Shown piece by piece: positions 41,066 through 44,379 of a stretch of 44,379 nt of DNA. Below the pieces are notes generated by a model that saw nothing but the letters and a program-made list of their open reading frames with translations, was not told the origin of the DNA and did no database searches. The position numbers and the translations under genes were made by a program. Numbering within the stretch: position 1 is the first letter of the stretch; each line of letters opens with the position of its first letter. Source of the stretch: Firmicutes bacterium AM41-11 (GTDB lineage: Bacteria; Bacillota_I; Bacilli_A; Erysipelotrichales; Erysipelotrichaceae); NCBI GenBank assembly GCA_003480165.1, contig QUIQ01000015.1:1-44379 (forward strand). Direction: 5' to 3'.

Positions 41066-43411
41066 ATGAATGCTGAACAGAAAAATCGTATTGAAGTATT
41101 GAAAACACGTATGTTGGAGCAACCTCGATATGTGAGTATTGAGCAAGCTTTAATCATCACAAAAACCTATCAAGAGCATGAAACAGATTCAAAACAAGTC
41201 AAACGTGCTTGGTCTTTATATAATGCCTTAACGCAAATTGAAATTGGGATTGAACCCGAAGAACTAATTGTAGGAAATCGAACCAAAGGAGTTCGTTATG
41301 GGGTGGTTTTTCCAGAAAGTGGAATTTCTTGGGTAGACCGGGAATTTGAAACAATTCCTACGCGTCCGCAAGATAAATTTTTAGTGCATCCCGAAGATAT
41401 TGAAACCTTTCGTAAAGTAATTGTTCCGTATTGGAAAGGGAAGAGTTTAGAAGATATCGTTCATCAGAGAATTGGGGATGAAATCAGTGAGATATCTAAA
41501 GTAGTTAAGATCAATCAAACCGATCATGCCCAAGGACATATTTGCCCGAATGTGAAAGAGTGGTTAGAACTTGGACCAGCTGGTGTCATTGCGAAGGCTG
41601 AAAAAAATTTAGTTGGAGCCAATGCCAGCCAACAAGAGTTTTATCGCTGTGTGATTTTAGTTATGCAAGGTGTGCAAAAGTTTATGCAGCGCTATGCAGA
41701 TTTATTGGAAGAAAAGGCAGATTCTTATCCAAAGTATACCGCTTCGATGCGTGAGCTTGCCAAGATTTGTCAGAATTTACAGAATCGTCCAGCACAATCT
41801 TTCCATGAAGCTTTGCAGTCAACGTGGTTTTTATTTGTGGTTCTCCATATGGAATCGAATGCATCCAGTTTCTCTCCTGGTCGTTTAGATCAGATTTTAT
41901 ATCCTTACTATCAAAAAGATTTGGCAGAAAAGAAAATGGATGATGATCAAGCTTTAGAGATGATTGAATGTCTCTGGTTAAAATTTAATGAAATTGTCTA
42001 TTTACGGAATAAAAATAGTGCGAAATATTTTGCGGGTTTCCCAATTGGTTTTAATGTTGCGGTTGGTGGACAAGATGAAAATGGAAATGATGCCAGTAAT
42101 GCATTGAGTCATTTATTGATTCAGGCCCAAGAAGATATTGGTTTGCCACAACCAAATCTTTCGGTTCGTTTATTTGAACATACGGATCAAGCTTTATTGA
42201 CTCATGCAGTAAAATGCGTGTCCAAGGGAAGTGGTATGCCACAGTTCTTTAACGATAAAGCAATCGTGTCTCCTTTAATGGATCTAGGTATTTCCAAACA
42301 AGATGCTCTAAATTATGCCATCGTTGGGTGTGTAGAACTGACGACCCATGGGAATAACTTAGGCTGGTCCGATGCAGCTATGTTTAATATGAATAAAGTA
42401 CTAGAACTAACGTTAAATCATGGTAAGTGCTTATTGACTGGTAAACAGATGGGACCAGATTTAGGTAGTTTATCTACCTATGCTTCTTTTTCAGATTTAG
42501 AAGCGGCCTATCAAAAGATGATGGATTATTTTATAGAAAAGATGATTCCATGTTGTGAAGGGGTAGAAAAAGCGCATATTGATTGCTTGCCAACGCCATT
42601 TTTAAGTGCGGTTATTGATGATTGTATGGATAAAGGCATGGACGTAACAGCTGGTGGTGCCCACTATAATCTATCCGGTATTCAAATGATTCAAGTGGCG
42701 AATCTTGCCGATTCTTTGGCAGCGATTAAAGAACTGGTTTATGACAAGAAAAAGGTAGATGCCAGTCATTTAGAAAAGGCACTTCAAAATAATTTTGTGG
42801 GCGATGAAGTATTGCGACAAATGTTATTGCATCGGGTACCTAAATATGGCAATGATGTAGCCTGGGTGGATGAATTAGGTGCCAAATGGGCTTTATATTT
42901 CCGTGAGCAATTACGCAAATATAAGAACTATCGCAATGGGCCTTACCATACAGGTATGTATACAGTCAGTGCGCATGTACCGATGGGTCAAAATGTAGGG
43001 GCTAGTGCAGATGGCCGCTTTGCCCAGGATCCTTTAGCAGATGGTGGCTTGTCGGCTGTATATGGAAGAGATATTCAAGGACCAACGGCGGTATTAAAGT
43101 CGGTATCAAAGATGGATAATTCCTGCACGACCAATGGAGGACTGTTGAATATGAAATTCTTGCCAGACTTCTTTAAGACGGAAGCTGGTATCACGAAGTT
43201 CTGTAATTTCTTACGGGCCTTTGTGGATTTGGAAGTACCACATATTCAATTTAATGTCGTTTCTAAAGAGAATTTATTGGATGCCCAAAAACATCCAGAT
43301 CAATATCGTTCTTTAACGGTAAGAGTTGCCGGTTATACAGCGTATTTTACAGAGCTGGCTGGTGATCTGCAAAATGAAATAATAGCGAGAACTTCTTATG
43401 ACAATATCTAG
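41066..43411 (+). CDS. Glycyl radical enzyme (PFL2/diol dehydratase-like, substrate unknown)
   Basis: This 781-residue protein has the complete GRE fold. An N-terminal domain (RTKGVRYGVVFPESGISWVDREF) leads to active-site Cys422 in ALNYAIVGCVELTTHGN (with Glu424 beside it) and the C-terminal glycyl loop LTVRVAGYTAYF with radical Gly756. It is a PFL2-type enzyme (dehydratase or lyase), not true pyruvate formate-lyase, which has two adjacent cysteines. The residues after the cysteine (ELTTHGNNLGWSD) differ from the GCVEP of choline, isethionate and glycerol enzymes, so the substrate is open. Oxygen-sensitive. It overlaps its activase by 14 bases. Confidence 0.92.
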   Translation: MNAEQKNRIEVLKTRMLEQPRYVSIEQALIITKTYQEHETDSKQVKRAWSLYNALTQIEIGIEPEELIVGNRTKGVRYGVVFPESGISWVDREFETIPTRPQDKFLVHPEDIETFRKVIVPYWKGKSLEDIVHQRIGDEISEISKVVKINQTDHAQGHICPNVKEWLELGPAGVIAKAEKNLVGANASQQEFYRCVILVMQGVQKFMQRYADLLEEKADSYPKYTASMRELAKICQNLQNRPAQSFHEALQSTWFLFVVLHMESNASSFSPGRLDQILYPYYQKDLAEKKMDDDQALEMIECLWLKFNEIVYLRNKNSAKYFAGFPIGFNVAVGGQDENGNDASNALSHLLIQAQEDIGLPQPNLSVRLFEHTDQALLTHAVKCVSKGSGMPQFFNDKAIVSPLMDLGISKQDALNYAIVGCVELTTHGNNLGWSDAAMFNMNKVLELTLNHGKCLLTGKQMGPDLGSLSTYASFSDLEAAYQKMMDYFIEKMIPCCEGVEKAHIDCLPTPFLSAVIDDCMDKGMDVTAGGAHYNLSGIQMIQVANLADSLAAIKELVYDKKKVDASHLEKALQNNFVGDEVLRQMLLHRVPKYGNDVAWVDELGAKWALYFREQLRKYKNYRNGPYHTGMYTVSAHVPMGQNVGASADGRFAQDPLADGGLSAVYGRDIQGPTAVLKSVSKMDNSCTTNGGLLNMKFLPDFFKTEAGITKFCNFLRAFVDLEVPHIQFNVVSKENLLDAQKHPDQYRSLTVRVAGYTAYFTELAGDLQNEIIARTSYDNI

Positions 43412-44315
43412 AGGAATGGTGTTTGATATCAAACGCTTTGCGACACATGATGGAAATGGGATTCGGACAACCGTTTTTTTAAAAGGTTGTCCTTTACGTT
43501 GTGCCTGGTGCCAAAATCCCGAAGGCTTAAATCCGAAACCCCAAGTGCTGTATTTAGAAAACAATTGCATTCATTGTGGAAGTTGTGTAGCACAGGCTAC
43601 AAGTGCAGGTGTTCGTATGGAAAATGGTCGGATTTGTTTAAATCGTAAAGCTGAGGAAAACTGGAATGCGATAGTAGATGCCTGCCCAACGTGTGCCTTA
43701 CGTTTTGATGCCAGGGAATATACCTTGGAAGAGGTAGTAGAGGAAATCAAAAAAGATGCGGTATTCTTCCAATATGGTGGAGGCTTAACAGTTAGTGGTG
43801 GAGAGCCTTTCTTGCAAGCAGATTTTCTATTAGCGCTCTTACAAGCGGCTAAGCAAGAGGGTATTCATACTGCCATTGAAACAACATTATTTACTTCTTT
43901 GGAAAATGTAAAAAGGATCCTGCCTTATTTAGATCAAATTTATTGTGATTGTAAATGTTATGATACCGATTTGCATAAAATGTATACAGGAGTTTCCAAT
44001 GAGCAAATTCTTGCGAATATTGAATATGTTTTAAAGAGTCCGTATCGAGATCGGGTAATTGTACGTACCCCATTGATTCCAGAAATGACGGCGACAAAAG
44101 ATAACCTGCAAAAAATCGGCAAGTTTTTATCATCTTGTTACTCTAATGTAGCGTATGAGCTTTTAAACTATAATCCACTGGCAAAAGCTAAATATGCGTA
44201 TTTGGATATGGAATACTGTTTTGAAGAAAATCCAAAGTTATATACGAAAGAACAGATGGAAAATTTTTATCAAATTGTACGTGATTCAGGGATAAAGAAC
44301 CTAATTATTGAATAA
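43398..44315 (+). CDS. Glycyl-radical enzyme activating protein (radical SAM)
   Basis: This 305-residue enzyme carries the radical SAM CxxxCxxC motif in FLKGCPLRCAWCQNPE (cysteines 31, 35, 38). A ferredoxin-like insert follows (CIHCGSCVAQA, later ACPTCALRF), but it lacks several of the eight cysteines usual for two extra clusters, so perhaps only one auxiliary cluster forms. The SAM-binding GGG (YGGGLTVSGGEPFLQ) and the conserved KCYDTDLHKMYTGVSNEQI follow. It installs the glycyl radical on the preceding enzyme. ATG 43398 lies within the GRE gene and has a weak site (GAGA). ATG 43416 is an alternative. Confidence 0.94.
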   Translation: MTISRGMVFDIKRFATHDGNGIRTTVFLKGCPLRCAWCQNPEGLNPKPQVLYLENNCIHCGSCVAQATSAGVRMENGRICLNRKAEENWNAIVDACPTCALRFDAREYTLEEVVEEIKKDAVFFQYGGGLTVSGGEPFLQADFLLALLQAAKQEGIHTAIETTLFTSLENVKRILPYLDQIYCDCKCYDTDLHKMYTGVSNEQILANIEYVLKSPYRDRVIVRTPLIPEMTATKDNLQKIGKFLSSCYSNVAYELLNYNPLAKAKYAYLDMEYCFEENPKLYTKEQMENFYQIVRDSGIKNLIIE

Positions 44316-44379
44316 AATCCCACAACAAATGCACAAAATGTCTATGATATATGCACAAAAACTAAAAAGTATAAAAAGT
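44316..44379 (+). promoter_or_regulatory. Promoter-like end of window with paired repeats
   Basis: ATGCACAAAA occurs at 44329-44338 and 44351-44360, spaced 22 bases, two DNA turns. This could be an operator of the next transcription unit. No terminator is seen directly behind the activase gene, so readthrough to further genes is possible. Confidence 0.35.

Noticed and set aside
1..44379. CRISPR array, tRNA or rRNA genes
   Set aside because: No regularly spaced identical repeats and no tRNA or rRNA signatures were seen apart from the tRNA-like part of ssrA.

Overview
The window is a contiguous piece of a low-GC Gram-positive chromosome. The rpsK-rpoA-rplQ order, AGGAGG ribosome binding sites, a T-box leader, TTGACA/TATAAT promoters, many intrinsic terminators, mannose-family PTS genes and a glycyl-radical enzyme point to an anaerobic, gut-type Bacillota. 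The long alanine-ended tmRNA tag and the gene content suggest an Erysipelotrichia-like lineage; this is an inference without a database search.

Layout. 1-4.06 kb: end of the ribosomal protein operon (rpsK 3' end, rpoA, rplQ), an ABC-F ATPase and an EamA-type exporter. 4.07-6.3 kb (minus): serC-serA. 6.5-8.5 kb: CapA-like protein, smpB and the tmRNA gene ssrA. 8.5-10.25 kb: gene-poor stretch behind the tmRNA 3' end, holding a frameshifted DUF3644 gene. 10.25-12.8 kb: aroD, a chorismate mutase-shikimate kinase fusion and cutC. 12.87-16.6 kb: de novo NAD synthesis, with nadA divergent from nadB-nadC-niaR across a shared promoter/operator region. 16.7-18.8 kb: two tandem DeoR-type regulators and an SGNH hydrolase. 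18.8-21.2 kb: C_GCAxxG_C_C protein and mnmE (minus), then a threonylcarbamoyl-AMP synthase. 21.26-23.4 kb: T-box-controlled LysRS carrying an extra C-terminal tRNA-binding domain. 23.5-26.3 kb: fluoride channel, acetyltransferase, frameshifted B3/B4 protein, DUF6440 protein and flavodoxin.

26.4-39.1 kb is an amino-sugar locus, best read as N-acetylgalactosamine use. It contains a GatZ/KbaZ protein, PTS IIB-IIC-IID, a NagA/AgaA deacetylase, an AgaS isomerase/deaminase, PTS IIA, an AraC regulator and a lipoprotein beta-N-acetylhexosaminidase. The sugar would enter as the 6-phosphate, be deacetylated, then deaminated and isomerised to tagatose-6-phosphate. A CcpA-type cre site precedes the PTS genes. 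The locus is interrupted at 30.45-31.07 kb by a group II intron RNA without a maturase, lodged directly behind the PTS terminator, and by a decayed methyltransferase gene. 39.1-40.9 kb: AlkD-like glycosylase, FMN reductase and HD hydrolase. 41-44.3 kb: a glycyl-radical enzyme and its activase.

The main points to follow up are: (1) the ORF-less group II intron, whose candidate EBS1 pairs with the terminator T-tract; (2) three otherwise intact genes each broken by a single-base change in an A/T homopolymer; (3) two unusual fusions (chorismate mutase-shikimate kinase and LysRS-Trbp111); (4) a GalNAc route with GatZ but no GatY or kinase in view; and (5) two genes whose promoter -10 box lies so close to the ATG that their mRNAs look leaderless.
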